Source: Tiamatella sp964451715
Lineage (GTDB): Archaea; Thermoproteota; Thermoprotei_A; Sulfolobales; Acidilobaceae
Length of the DNA: 43,432 nt
NCBI GenBank assembly: GCA_964451715.1
Contig: CAYVIZ010000005.1
Location: 1-43,432, forward strand
Direction of reading: 5' to 3'
The position numbers and the translations under genes are program-made. The first letter of the stretch is position 1; each line of letters opens with the position of its first letter. Under the pieces are notes generated by a model. It ran no database searches. It was not told where the DNA came from and worked only from the letters and a program-made list of their open reading frames with translations. Positions 23,199-30,939 of this stretch are shown here, one piece after another.

Positions 23199-23999
23199 AT
23201 GGTGGACAAGCTTAGAAGCGCGGCGTCCCCCTCTACAGGTGGAGGCCTCCAATACCACATAAGGCTGAAGCCGGGTGACGTTGCGCCTTACGTTCTACTC
23301 CCAGGAGACCCGGAGAGAGCGGATTACATATCTTCCAAGTGGGATAAACGCAGGCTCATAGCGCACCATAGGGAGTACAAGACGTTCACGGGAGTCTATA
23401 AGGGGGCCGACGTAACAGTTACTAGCACGGGCATAGGTTCCCCTAGCACAGCTATAGCATTAGAAGAACTGCTCCGCGTCGGGGGCAGAGTCTTCATACG
23501 GGTCGGCACATCTGGTGCTATACAGTCTTACATACGGCCTGGAGACCTTGTCATAGCTTCGGGCGCTGTCCGGCTTGAAGGCACGAGCAAACAATATGCC
23601 ATGACGGAGTATCCTGCCGTTGCCGACTACCGTGTTATCAGCGCCCTTATCGAGGCGGCAGAGTTTTACGGTTACAGGTATCACGTGGGAATAGTCGCGA
23701 GTACTGACAGCTTCTATCTAGGCCAGGGTAGACCTGGTTTTAAGGGTTTCATGACAGAAGATGCCTCCATGATAATTCCTAGACTCCAGGCTTTGAGAGT
23801 ACTAGCATTCGAGATGGAGTCGTCTCTTCTTTTCACTTTATCAGGCATCTACGGTTTCCCGGCAGGATGCGTATGCGCGGCAGTAGCCAATAGGGTTACA
23901 GACGAGTTCATTGTTGACGCTGGAGTCGACTATGCTGTCAACGTTGCAAACGAAGCCGTCAGGATATTGTATGAAAAGGGTGTGCATAGATATGGCTGA
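23199..23999 (+). CDS. udp: Uridine phosphorylase / nucleoside phosphorylase (PNP-UDP family)
   Basis: Phosphorolysis of a nucleoside to base plus ribose-1-phosphate. The 266-residue product shows VLLPGDPERADYIS (phosphate loop, about 33-46), VTSTGIGSPSTAIALEEL (about 73-90), FIRVGTSGAIQ (about 98-108), and FEMESSLLFTLSG (about 205), the family's purine/pyrimidine pocket signature. Residues around the base (GFKGFMTEDAS) suit uridine-type enzymes, an inference. ATG 23199 follows GGTGGAGCGGT; the frame open from 23181 adds six codons over the promoter. The stop overlaps the start of the PfkB kinase gene by 8 nt, so the two are coupled. Confidence 0.88.
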   Translation: MVDKLRSAASPSTGGGLQYHIRLKPGDVAPYVLLPGDPERADYISSKWDKRRLIAHHREYKTFTGVYKGADVTVTSTGIGSPSTAIALEELLRVGGRVFIRVGTSGAIQSYIRPGDLVIASGAVRLEGTSKQYAMTEYPAVADYRVISALIEAAEFYGYRYHVGIVASTDSFYLGQGRPGFKGFMTEDASMIIPRLQALRVLAFEMESSLLFTLSGIYGFPAGCVCAAVANRVTDEFIVDAGVDYAVNVANEAVRILYEKGVHRYG

Positions 24000-24948
24000 A
24001 CGGGATCCGAAGCTGGTTGTAGCGGTTGGAAACATTAATTTTGACATAATATTCAAACTACACCGTATGCCTAATCTAGACGAGAACATAAGGAGTACAG
24101 AAACCTGGAGCGGCCTAGGGGGATCCGCTGCCAACTACAGTATAGCTACACGTAGAATGGGACGCCCCGTCGTGCTCTACGCTAGAGCAGGGAGGGACTC
24201 CGAGAAGCTAGGGCTGATTACCCGTCTTCTAGAGGAGGGCGTGGATATAAGTGGGGTATTCATAGACGAGGAGATGGATACTGGGAAGGTCGTGATTCTA
24301 ATACTCATGGATACCGATTCAAGGGTTCTTATAACCTATCGAGGGGCAAACGATAGGCTCTCAGCAGACGATGTGGAATGCAGGGAGGATGCGAAGCTAT
24401 ACCATTTCGCCAGTGTAGACCCCGAGCTAGCTATGCAGTTCATAGAGAAGTGCAAAGGCAAACTCTACTCATACGATCCGGGTGGATGGGTTCATGTAAG
24501 GCCTTATGCGATACTGGATCTTATGGATCATCTCCATATTCTCCATGTAAACAGGGCGGAAGCACATTACCTGAACAAGCGTACAGGCGTCGAGCTAACG
24601 GATTTCACTAGGACACGTGGCAGGCCTTTCATTACTACAGTGAAGAGAGGAAGAGAGGGTGCTTACCTCTACTGGGGTAGACGCGTGTTCTCAGGCTACT
24701 TGAAACCTGGTGTAAGCGTGGTCGATACAACGGGAGCGGGAGACGCGTTTGACGCCGTCTTTAACGGGGTATACTTGGATACGGGAGATCCTGTACGAGC
24801 GTTAAGGCACGCTATAGCCGCGGGAACAGTGAAAGTTACAAGGCTAGGATCATCAAGCATGCCTAGGCCAGAGGAGATCAGCCGATTAGCGCCTCTTGTA
24901 GCGGTTTCAAGGATAGACTTGCTCGGACTCGACAACGGGAACACGTAG
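23992..24948 (+). CDS. PfkB-family carbohydrate/nucleoside kinase
   Basis: Ribokinase-fold kinase, 318 residues from ATG 23992. Motifs: VAVGNINFDIIFKL (N-terminal strand, about 9-22), SGLGGSAANYSIATRRMG (PfkB signature 1 region, about 42-59), and the C-terminal DTTGAGDAFDAVFNG (signature 2 with anion hole and catalytic Asp, about 244-258). Translational coupling (8-nt overlap) to uridine phosphorylase suggests it phosphorylates the product ribose-1-phosphate or a nucleoside. In Thermococcus a PfkB protein is an ADP-dependent ribose-1-phosphate kinase in the pentose bisphosphate pathway, so that is a candidate role. It overlaps the convergent radical SAM gene by 42 nt. Confidence 0.85.
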   Translation: MAERDPKLVVAVGNINFDIIFKLHRMPNLDENIRSTETWSGLGGSAANYSIATRRMGRPVVLYARAGRDSEKLGLITRLLEEGVDISGVFIDEEMDTGKVVILILMDTDSRVLITYRGANDRLSADDVECREDAKLYHFASVDPELAMQFIEKCKGKLYSYDPGGWVHVRPYAILDLMDHLHILHVNRAEAHYLNKRTGVELTDFTRTRGRPFITTVKRGREGAYLYWGRRVFSGYLKPGVSVVDTTGAGDAFDAVFNGVYLDTGDPVRALRHAIAAGTVKVTRLGSSSMPRPEEISRLAPLVAVSRIDLLGLDNGNT

Positions 24949-25947
24949 CCGTGTAGGATGTGCCTCCTCTATATACCCTTCACACCCGTATTTAACGGCT
25001 AACTCCTCAACTAGTACGCGTTCAGGCGGTAGTCTATATTCACTGTCAAGCCTTTCATACTCCATGTCAAAGGCATTGTTTAGGCAGCTCTTCAAAACAC
25101 CATACTTGACAGTTCCCTCTGCCGTGCATTCCTCATAGGGCTTAGCGTCCAGCCTGCACGTCCTCCTAAACCTGTTCCGTGTTTGTATGGAGTCCTTGTA
25201 ACTTGCAGGGCAGAAATGAACATTAACCCTTAACCCCGTCTTCACAGCCCATTCCACGATCTCCATACCGGCTTTGAAAGCCGACTCGACCACAGGCCTA
25301 GATAGAGACACACTATACCCCCTTATCTTAAGGTTATATATATTAGCCGGTGAGACCTCCATCTCGTTCAGATTAACAAAGTGAACACCAGCTTTATCAG
25401 CATATGAAACTATACTCTTAGCCCACTCGACAAGATGACGGGCTACAGGTATCTCGACACCCACACTCCAGCCCCCTATTTCCACGGCGTCATCCAGGCG
25501 GCTGAGGAGATAACCTCTCGTCGGGTGAAATCGGATTTCGTCTAGTCCCGCCGAGTAGAGGCTCCACAGAACTCGGCGTGACGCATATCTACCGCTTGTA
25601 TAGAGGTGTATATGGAAAGACGGTCCAAAGTTTTCCTTCAAAAGCTTGATAAGCCTTATGGTTCTATCGAAAACTATGAGAGGATCCCCTCCAGTTATGC
25701 TTGCACCCTCTGCCCCGCTCCTCTCTATCTCCACGAGAACATCGTTTAACCCTGTCTTTTCTTCATTAACGAAGAAAACATCCTTACCTAGCCTCTCTCT
25801 ACTGACGGGGCAGTAGAAGCATCCATCATCACATAGGCCTGTAACGAATATAACCGCCTTGCCTCCTGTGAAGCAGTAGGAGCAGCCTTGCGGCAGCCAC
25901 GGCCTGCTTAAGAGCGCTCTAAGCCTATCGCCTATCACAGTAGTCAA
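24907..25947 (-). CDS. Radical SAM protein of an uncharacterised archaeal family (PFL-activase-like)
   Basis: The 346-residue product has the radical SAM cluster motif CDDGCFYC (Cys39, 43, 46), ASITGGDPL (SAM-binding GGDP, about 85-93) and a TIM-barrel pattern (HIHLYTSGRY; EIRFHPTRG; VGVEIPV; VHFVNLNEMEVS). Additional cysteines: GCSYC at 21-25, and a C-terminal CRLDAKPYEEC plus LKSC set that may bind a second cluster or metal. The protein is of the type annotated as related to pyruvate formate-lyase activating enzyme; the substrate is unknown. TTG 25947 follows GGTGG by 8 nt, only 3 nt after the nucleotidyltransferase stop: one operon. Confidence 0.82.
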   Translation of the reverse strand: MTTVIGDRLRALLSRPWLPQGCSYCFTGGKAVIFVTGLCDDGCFYCPVSRERLGKDVFFVNEEKTGLNDVLVEIERSGAEGASITGGDPLIVFDRTIRLIKLLKENFGPSFHIHLYTSGRYASRRVLWSLYSAGLDEIRFHPTRGYLLSRLDDAVEIGGWSVGVEIPVARHLVEWAKSIVSYADKAGVHFVNLNEMEVSPANIYNLKIRGYSVSLSRPVVESAFKAGMEIVEWAVKTGLRVNVHFCPASYKDSIQTRNRFRRTCRLDAKPYEECTAEGTVKYGVLKSCLNNAFDMEYERLDSEYRLPPERVLVEELAVKYGCEGYIEEAHPTRLRVPVVESEQVYP

Positions 25948-25950
25948 GCT

Positions 25951-26652
25951 TTATTCCACCCTCTTCCTGAAAAAGGGGTTTCTCCTCTTTATCTCGTCTA
26001 TTACACTGGATATATCGGCGTCCCCGGGTAAAACTTCTTTTAGGAACAGCCCCGTCGAGCCTTTCTCTCTTCTAGCTGATAGTATATTCACTCTTTCTTG
26101 AACTGTTTCAAGCGATACCCCGGTCATACGTGCTGCGAGGTACTCGTTACCCTTAACAGGTATCTCGCGGTGGCCTTCTTCCGTAGGGATTATTAGGAGC
26201 AGGTCTTTGTTTACCCCTGGAACACGGGTACCTCTTCTAAGGTCGGCTAGCACAAGTTCTCCTCCCCACTTATAGAACTCTCTTTCCCCCCTACTAAGGT
26301 CTCCCAAGGGGAACGACACTATGCCTTGACCATAGGGGTCTATCTCTAAGTAGACTTTCGGCACATAACTGGGTGTTGCTTGGACTACTGTTATTCTATA
26401 TATTTTCTCGTTGCACCTTTCAAGCGACTCTATAACAAGCAAGTAGTTAACCGGGTATGGAACGAAGACATCTATATCACTCCCAGGATGAACGTCCCCT
26501 CTTGCTATGCTTCCATGAACTATCCCATAAACTCCCTGCATGGCTAGGCATTCAAGCAGCTTACGTGCCTTCGACCTAAGCCTCTCTAGCAGGATCCAGT
26601 GTTCCCGGGAGTATACAACCTCAACGTAATCCTTGCCCCTTGCCACGCTCAT
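25951..26652 (-). CDS. Predicted nucleotidyltransferase (NTP_transf_2 domain)
   Basis: The 233-residue product carries the minimal nucleotidyltransferase motif IVHGSIARGDVHPGSDIDVFV (about 43-63): GSxxRGD plus the DxD metal ligands. The rest is an extended C-terminal part with EIDPYGQGIVSFPLGDLSRGEREFYKWGG, EEGHREIPVKGNEYLAARM and a helical end (LETVQERVNIL). This longer archaeal type differs from MNT toxin antitoxins, which are near 100 residues, and no HEPN partner adjoins it. The substrate is unknown: tRNA, protein or small molecule. It overlaps the upstream GNAT gene by 32 nt and is followed immediately by the radical SAM gene. Confidence 0.8.
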   Translation of the reverse strand: MSVARGKDYVEVVYSREHWILLERLRSKARKLLECLAMQGVYGIVHGSIARGDVHPGSDIDVFVPYPVNYLLVIESLERCNEKIYRITVVQATPSYVPKVYLEIDPYGQGIVSFPLGDLSRGEREFYKWGGELVLADLRRGTRVPGVNKDLLLIIPTEEGHREIPVKGNEYLAARMTGVSLETVQERVNILSARREKGSTGLFLKEVLPGDADISSVIDEIKRRNPFFRKRVE

Positions 26653-27217
26653 AACTATTATCCCCAGCGTCCAAGTCGAATACTACGTACGTCATTCCCG
26701 TGTACTTCTTTTCAATGCGGGCTCCATACTTTAATGCCATGTTGAGAGCCCTAATGTTTGTTGGAAGTATATACGCGTACATGCGTTTGATACCTGCTTT
26801 CCTCGCTTCTGAGAGAATATACTTGCCTAGAAGAGATCCTATCCCCTTCCCTTGGTATGAATCCAGAACAGCTATACCGGATTCAGCCTTACCTTCCTCG
26901 TCGAAGACTGCCTCGGCAACACCTACTATCTCGCCTCCCGGTGTCTCAGCCACAACCACGATAGCATTTCCCTTCAGAAGACTGTCCACGTAAGGGTCGA
27001 AGTAGCGTATTATACCCATAAACCTGTTATATATACATTCTGTTGAGAGTTTTTCGTAGAAACGTATAAGCTTCTCTCTATCTCTGCTACCGGCTCTCCG
27101 TATTATTATAGGGCTTCCATCACGGAGCGTCCCCTCGAACAGTATGCTGCCTCTACTATCATCGCTTCTATCCGCATTACCTGCTTCACTTGAAGCTTCA
27201 TTAGTAGAAGAGATCAT
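26621..27217 (-). CDS. GNAT-family N-acetyltransferase
   Basis: Acetyl-CoA-dependent acetyltransferase, 198 residues. After a polar Ser/Asp-rich N-terminus (1-25), the GNAT core reads IIIRRAGSRDREKLIRFYEKLS, VVVAETPGGEIVGVAEAVFD, and the CoA-binding SYQGKGIGSLLGKYI (about 119-133, Q/RxxGxG/A), then MYAYILPTNIRALNMALKYGA. It resembles the Pat-type acetyltransferase of Sulfolobales, but target specificity cannot be read. ATG 27217 is about 25 nt from TATTTTATA (27237-27245), so the mRNA is probably leaderless. First gene of the GNAT/nucleotidyltransferase/radical SAM operon. Confidence 0.85.
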   Translation of the reverse strand: MISSTNEASSEAGNADRSDDSRGSILFEGTLRDGSPIIIRRAGSRDREKLIRFYEKLSTECIYNRFMGIIRYFDPYVDSLLKGNAIVVVAETPGGEIVGVAEAVFDEEGKAESGIAVLDSYQGKGIGSLLGKYILSEARKAGIKRMYAYILPTNIRALNMALKYGARIEKKYTGMTYVVFDLDAGDNSYERGKGQGLR

Positions 27218-27236
27218 GACCTCATACCTGTGTAGA

Positions 27237-27261
27237 TATTTTATATCTCACCGTTATATAA
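27237..27261. promoter_or_regulatory. Back-to-back TATA elements of divergent GNAT and kinase genes
   Basis: TATTTTATA (27237-27245; TATAAAATA on the minus strand) serves the GNAT gene. TTATATAA (27254-27261) faces the maltokinase-like gene and predicts transcription from about 27283, well upstream of its first conventional start at 27402. Confidence 0.5.
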
Positions 27262-27286
27262 GTAGCCGGGATCACGGGATAAGGTG

Positions 27287-27334
27287 ATGTATAACGATAC
27301 ACGACACGGGATGCGGATCCGAGGTTACGAATAG
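27287..27334 (+). other. 15-codon leader ORF upstream of the kinase gene
   Basis: ATG 27287 lies a few bases after the predicted transcript start and would be translated leaderlessly as MYNDTRHGMRIRGYE before TAG. Its frame differs from the kinase. Either a regulatory leader peptide or a by-product of a frame change in the kinase N-terminus. Confidence 0.3.
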
Positions 27335-27401
27335 CATAACAAATGAGTCATGGTACCCGTATCATTGTAGTGATCCCCCCCTAGTCGAGTATTGCGCCGA
27401 G

Positions 27402-28595
27402 GTGGACGGCTTCATAGTGGCTAATGGGAGGCTTTGTGGTAGAAGATTCCAGACAATATACACGCAGCTTAGATGCGATAAAACCAACACCTTCTGCCCC
27501 GGCGAGACTGATCCTGCCTTCTATCGTCTACTCAGGGAGAACAGGTTCCCAGGATATAACCATGTAGATGTAACAGGCATGGGAGAGATCGTGGAGGCCT
27601 ACCTAGAGCCTCCAGGTGGTCGTTGCATCAATGTTAGAGTAAGAGACGACAAGGGAAATAACTACCTAGTCAAGTCTTACAGGATACTGGAGGATTACAA
27701 TCTCGAGCCCCTGGTACTGCTTTATCTACGCGAGAGAAAAGCGTCTGATATAGCACCCGAAATAGTTTCCTACACGGAATATGGAGGCTACTTCACCCAT
27801 TTGACCACCAAATGGATAGAGGGCACCCCTATAGTATGGTCCTTCATGGAGAAAGCACTCGAGACGCTGGGCAAAAGAGAAGTATCTCTCACAGAATACG
27901 CTGAAAGAGTAGGCAGAGTCCTAGGGCGTCTCCACTGTGTAATGAGCGAGTGTACATATGACTGGTGTAACCCTGAACCTGTGTCTAGGGACGATGTTGA
28001 AAGGTGGCTTCTCAGGATATCTTGGAGGACAGGATACATGAAAGACCAGGACAACCCGTTATCCGCTGATGTGGCGGAGAAAATCGAGGACAAGATAAGT
28101 AGCATAATCCGTCTAGAGGAGTTGTCTTACGGCGTTAAGATAAGGACCCACGGGGACCCCCATCTGTACCAGTTCATAAACGGCGGAGGCAACGTTTATT
28201 TAACTGATTTTGAAGGAGAACCCGATCGCGTGCCTGCTAGTGTTTTAGAGAAAGAGCCTCCCGTTAGGGATCTAGCAGTACTCTACAGAAGCCTCCACTA
28301 CGTAGCTGTAACCGCTTATTCCATACACAGGGGGTTATCTATACGTGAAGCAGCCTTTTCCCTCCCCGAGATAATGTATGAATGGATTGAAGCCAACTTC
28401 GAGCAGGTAAGAAAGGAATACAGCAAGATAATCGAATCCTGTGGAGGAGGCTTGCTCTCTACACCAGATGAAGCCTCCCTTATGTTCTGGTCCCTCGAGA
28501 GAGCTCTATACGAGTTTTTCTACGAGACCTTGTATGGCACGGGTTTAGAGTACATTCCCCTAGCATGGATTAATCATTTTGTTGAACAGGGATGA
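27402..28595 (+). CDS. Maltokinase-like / aminoglycoside phosphotransferase-fold kinase
   Basis: Small-molecule kinase of the APH/choline-kinase fold; the closest pattern I recognise is maltokinase (ATP + maltose to maltose-1-phosphate). Visible: ATP-lobe NYLVKSYRILEDYNLEPLVLLYL (about 85-107), LGRLHCVMSE, Brenner-type catalytic loop THGDPHLYQFI (about 250-260), metal-binding LTDFEGEPDR (about 271) and EPPVRDLAVLYRSLHYVAV, all maltokinase-like. The 397-residue length is slightly short for the family (about 430-460). GTG 27402 has no ribosome site, and the frame is open back to 27288 with a coding-like sequence (SWYPYHCSDPPLVEYCAE) lacking ATG/GTG/TTG, so the real N-terminus is probably missing from this call. 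Confidence 0.75.
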   Translation: MDGFIVANGRLCGRRFQTIYTQLRCDKTNTFCPGETDPAFYRLLRENRFPGYNHVDVTGMGEIVEAYLEPPGGRCINVRVRDDKGNNYLVKSYRILEDYNLEPLVLLYLRERKASDIAPEIVSYTEYGGYFTHLTTKWIEGTPIVWSFMEKALETLGKREVSLTEYAERVGRVLGRLHCVMSECTYDWCNPEPVSRDDVERWLLRISWRTGYMKDQDNPLSADVAEKIEDKISSIIRLEELSYGVKIRTHGDPHLYQFINGGGNVYLTDFEGEPDRVPASVLEKEPPVRDLAVLYRSLHYVAVTAYSIHRGLSIREAAFSLPEIMYEWIEANFEQVRKEYSKIIESCGGGLLSTPDEASLMFWSLERALYEFFYETLYGTGLEYIPLAWINHFVEQG

Positions 28596-28640
28596 GCCAG
28601 CTAATAATATAAACTAATTACTTTATACAAGGTGGCAACA

Positions 28641-28648
28641 TTTATATA
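28641..28648 (+). promoter_or_regulatory. TATA element of the oxidoreductase operon
   Basis: TTTATATA (28641-28648) predicts transcription from about 28670. This lies downstream of the first open GTG (28632), which argues for a later start (28704) for the first gene. Confidence 0.55.
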
Positions 28649-28703
28649 TGCAGAATCTAAGAAGCCCCCACTTGACAATACACGTTGCATAGGTGTGCCG
28701 AGT

Positions 28704-29012
28704 GTGGGTAGAGACGGTGCCGGCGAGCTGGAGAAGATATGCAGGAACTGCAAGTACTGGAGGCCCCACGTATTTTATGACAACATAGGTGTCTGCACGG
28801 TCAGGTGGCCTTGGAGGATGACTTTTATGGATGACACTTGCGGTTTGTTTGAACCCCTCAAAATAGACAAACCCGGCTTCTACTGGTGCGCCACCTGTAA
28901 GACCCGCGTGACGCCGGAGGATTACATGGAGCACCTGATGAAGGGGCACCGTCTCTACCCTATGCCCTATGTGGAACCCGAAGTAAAAGAGGAGTTGTAT
29001 TCGGTGGAGTAA
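28704..29012 (+). CDS. Small zinc-binding protein preceding the 2-oxoacid:ferredoxin oxidoreductase
   Basis: A 102-residue product (GTG 28704, with AGGTG at 28691-28695 8 nt upstream). Cysteine pattern: CRNCKYW (about 13-19), CTVRWPW (about 32), DDTCGLF (about 45), then YWCATCKTRVTPEDYMEHLMKGH (about 60-82), a CxxC...H...H arrangement like a C2H2 zinc finger. Two metal sites are likely. One base separates its stop from the alpha-subunit ATG, so they are translated together; an assembly, electron-transfer or regulatory role for the oxidoreductase is inferred, not shown. The open frame extends upstream to 28632, over the TATA box. No named family recognised. Confidence 0.65.
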   Translation: MGRDGAGELEKICRNCKYWRPHVFYDNIGVCTVRWPWRMTFMDDTCGLFEPLKIDKPGFYWCATCKTRVTPEDYMEHLMKGHRLYPMPYVEPEVKEELYSVE

Positions 29013-29013
29013 A

Positions 29014-30939
29014 ATGGTTGACCTCGTGTTCGAGATAGGAGGCCCCCAAGGAGGAGGCATAGAATCAGCGGGGCAGATAGCACTGAGGGTTTTTATGCTG
29101 AAGGGTTACAGGGTCTATGGGACTAGAGAGTATCATTCCAACATAATGGGCAAGCATAGCTACTTCAACATAAGAGTCAGAGAGGATCGAGCGCTAGCCC
29201 CTGACTTACCCGCTGATATAGTCGTGGCACTCGACGCAGAGTCGGTTTTTACACACTACAATGATGTAGGAGAGTTCTTCGTATACGATACCGGTGTCCT
29301 CAAAAAAGACATAGACACGATACAGAGTATGTCAAAATACCTTAAGGCCCGCGTTAAAGAAGAGCTTGACAAGGAAGGCGTACCCCATACAGTTGAAGGC
29401 GTCGTAAAACTAGTCGAGTCAAGGGGTAAGAAAGTCGTAGGAGTTCCTCTTAGAAACCTGCTCAAGGAAACAGCCGAAAAAGCAGGCGTCTCACTGGTAT
29501 CAATATCTAGAGCCATAAACACTATAGGCATGGCCGTAGGCCTCTCTTTAATAGGCGTCGAGCTGGAGCATCTGGAGAAAGCCATAACACTCTTCTTCGC
29601 GGGAAAGAAAAAAGTTATACACCCCAACATAGTTGCTTCCCAAGTAGCATACGAGTATGCTATAGAGAAGTTCGGCGGAATACATAGAACTAAGCTACCC
29701 GACGGCCCCCACAAGAACCCTGCCACACCCAGACTCGTTGTTTCGGGGAACGATATAGTAGCCATGGGCAAGGTTGCGGGAGGCCTTAGAGTACAGACAT
29801 ACTACCCTATAACCCCAGCAGCAGATGAGAGCCTTTACCTAGAGAAGTTCGAGGACTTCCCCTTAACCCCGGAGGCGGCGGAGAAGCTGGGTCTTGAGAG
29901 GGGCGGACTTCTAGTTGTCCAGACTGAAGACGAGATATCGGCTTTAAACATGGCTATAGGAGCTTCCTTGGCCGGTGCTAGGGCTGCTACTAGCACTAGC
30001 GGACCCGGGCTCAGTCTTATGGCGGAGGCTCTGGGTTACGCTGGAATAATAGAGGCACCAGTAGTTATAACTCTCTACATGAGGGGAGGCCCAAGCACGG
30101 GTATGCCTACAAGGAATAGCCAGAGCGACCTATGGTCGTCCCTATTCGAGGGCCACGGGGATCTACCTAGGATAGTAGTTGCAAGCGGGGACCACGAGGA
30201 AGCGTTCTACGATGCGATAAAAGCTTTGAACTGGGCTGAGAAGTACCAGACACCTGTAATCCACCTGCTGGAGAAGGCTATAGCTAACGCTATGAAGGAT
30301 GTTTTCAACCCGGACCTATCAAACGTTAAAATCGAGAGAGGCAAAATAGAGAGGAACCCAGGCTATCCCTTCCAGAGGTTCAAATATACAGAGGATGGAG
30401 TATCACCTAGGGCCTTCCTAGGCGATACAGCGCTATGGTATACAAGCAACGAGCACGACCAGTACGGTAGGAGAAACGAGGATCCCGTGGAGAGGATAAA
30501 GATGCAGGACAAGAGGCTGAGGAAATTCGAGACTGCTGCGAAGGAGATACCTCTCGAGGACAAGGTCGCCCTTTACGGAGATCCCGATGCCCCCATTACT
30601 CTAGTGGGCTGGGGAGCAGTTAAGGGTGCAGCTCTAGACGCTATAGAGAGGCTGGGGAAGGAAGGAGTAAAAGTCAACTACTTGCATCTAAGGATGTTCA
30701 TGCCGTTCCCCTCAGACTACGTCTCGGCCGTCCTTAACAAGGCGGAGAAGGTGATAGGCGTCGAGGGTAATGCTCTCGCCCAGGCTATGCAGGTGATCAG
30801 AATGTTCACAGGTATAGAGGTGCCCCACTTGATCTTGAAGTATACAGGACGTCCTATTTTTGTAAACGAGCTGGTCGACGCGGTTAAGCACATCCTTAAT
30901 ACAGGAGATAAGAAGGTGGTGTTGAACTATGGCCAGTGA
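29014..30939 (+). CDS. 2-oxoacid:ferredoxin oxidoreductase, fused gamma-alpha subunit
   Basis: Catalyses CoA-dependent oxidative decarboxylation of 2-oxoacids (2-oxoglutarate, pyruvate or branched-chain acids) with reduction of ferredoxin. The 641-residue product is the crenarchaeal two-subunit type: an N-terminal gamma domain (1 to about 195; FEIGGPQGGGIESAG, REYHSNIMGKHSYF) fused to the alpha domain (from about 245), which bears the substrate and TPP motif TYYPITPAADESLYLE (about 264-279), TSTSGPGLSLM and a C-terminal transketolase-like domain. The YPITP motif is the recognised signature of this class, which is often broad in substrate range. It overlaps the beta-subunit gene by 11 nt. GGTGGAG lies just before the ATG. 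Confidence 0.94.
   Translation: MVDLVFEIGGPQGGGIESAGQIALRVFMLKGYRVYGTREYHSNIMGKHSYFNIRVREDRALAPDLPADIVVALDAESVFTHYNDVGEFFVYDTGVLKKDIDTIQSMSKYLKARVKEELDKEGVPHTVEGVVKLVESRGKKVVGVPLRNLLKETAEKAGVSLVSISRAINTIGMAVGLSLIGVELEHLEKAITLFFAGKKKVIHPNIVASQVAYEYAIEKFGGIHRTKLPDGPHKNPATPRLVVSGNDIVAMGKVAGGLRVQTYYPITPAADESLYLEKFEDFPLTPEAAEKLGLERGGLLVVQTEDEISALNMAIGASLAGARAATSTSGPGLSLMAEALGYAGIIEAPVVITLYMRGGPSTGMPTRNSQSDLWSSLFEGHGDLPRIVVASGDHEEAFYDAIKALNWAEKYQTPVIHLLEKAIANAMKDVFNPDLSNVKIERGKIERNPGYPFQRFKYTEDGVSPRAFLGDTALWYTSNEHDQYGRRNEDPVERIKMQDKRLRKFETAAKEIPLEDKVALYGDPDAPITLVGWGAVKGAALDAIERLGKEGVKVNYLHLRMFMPFPSDYVSAVLNKAEKVIGVEGNALAQAMQVIRMFTGIEVPHLILKYTGRPIFVNELVDAVKHILNTGDKKVVLNYGQ

Noticed and set aside
25951..26652. 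MNT/HEPN toxin-antitoxin module
   Set aside because: The nucleotidyltransferase is more than twice the usual MNT length and there is no adjacent HEPN gene.
27402..28595. Antibiotic (aminoglycoside) resistance kinase
   Set aside because: The fold is shared but the THGDPHLYQF and DFEGEP segments fit the maltokinase branch, and there is no resistance context.
28632..28703. Earlier GTG start for the zinc protein
   Set aside because: The stretch contains the TATA element TTTATATA, so the predicted transcript begins after this codon, and there is no ribosome site.
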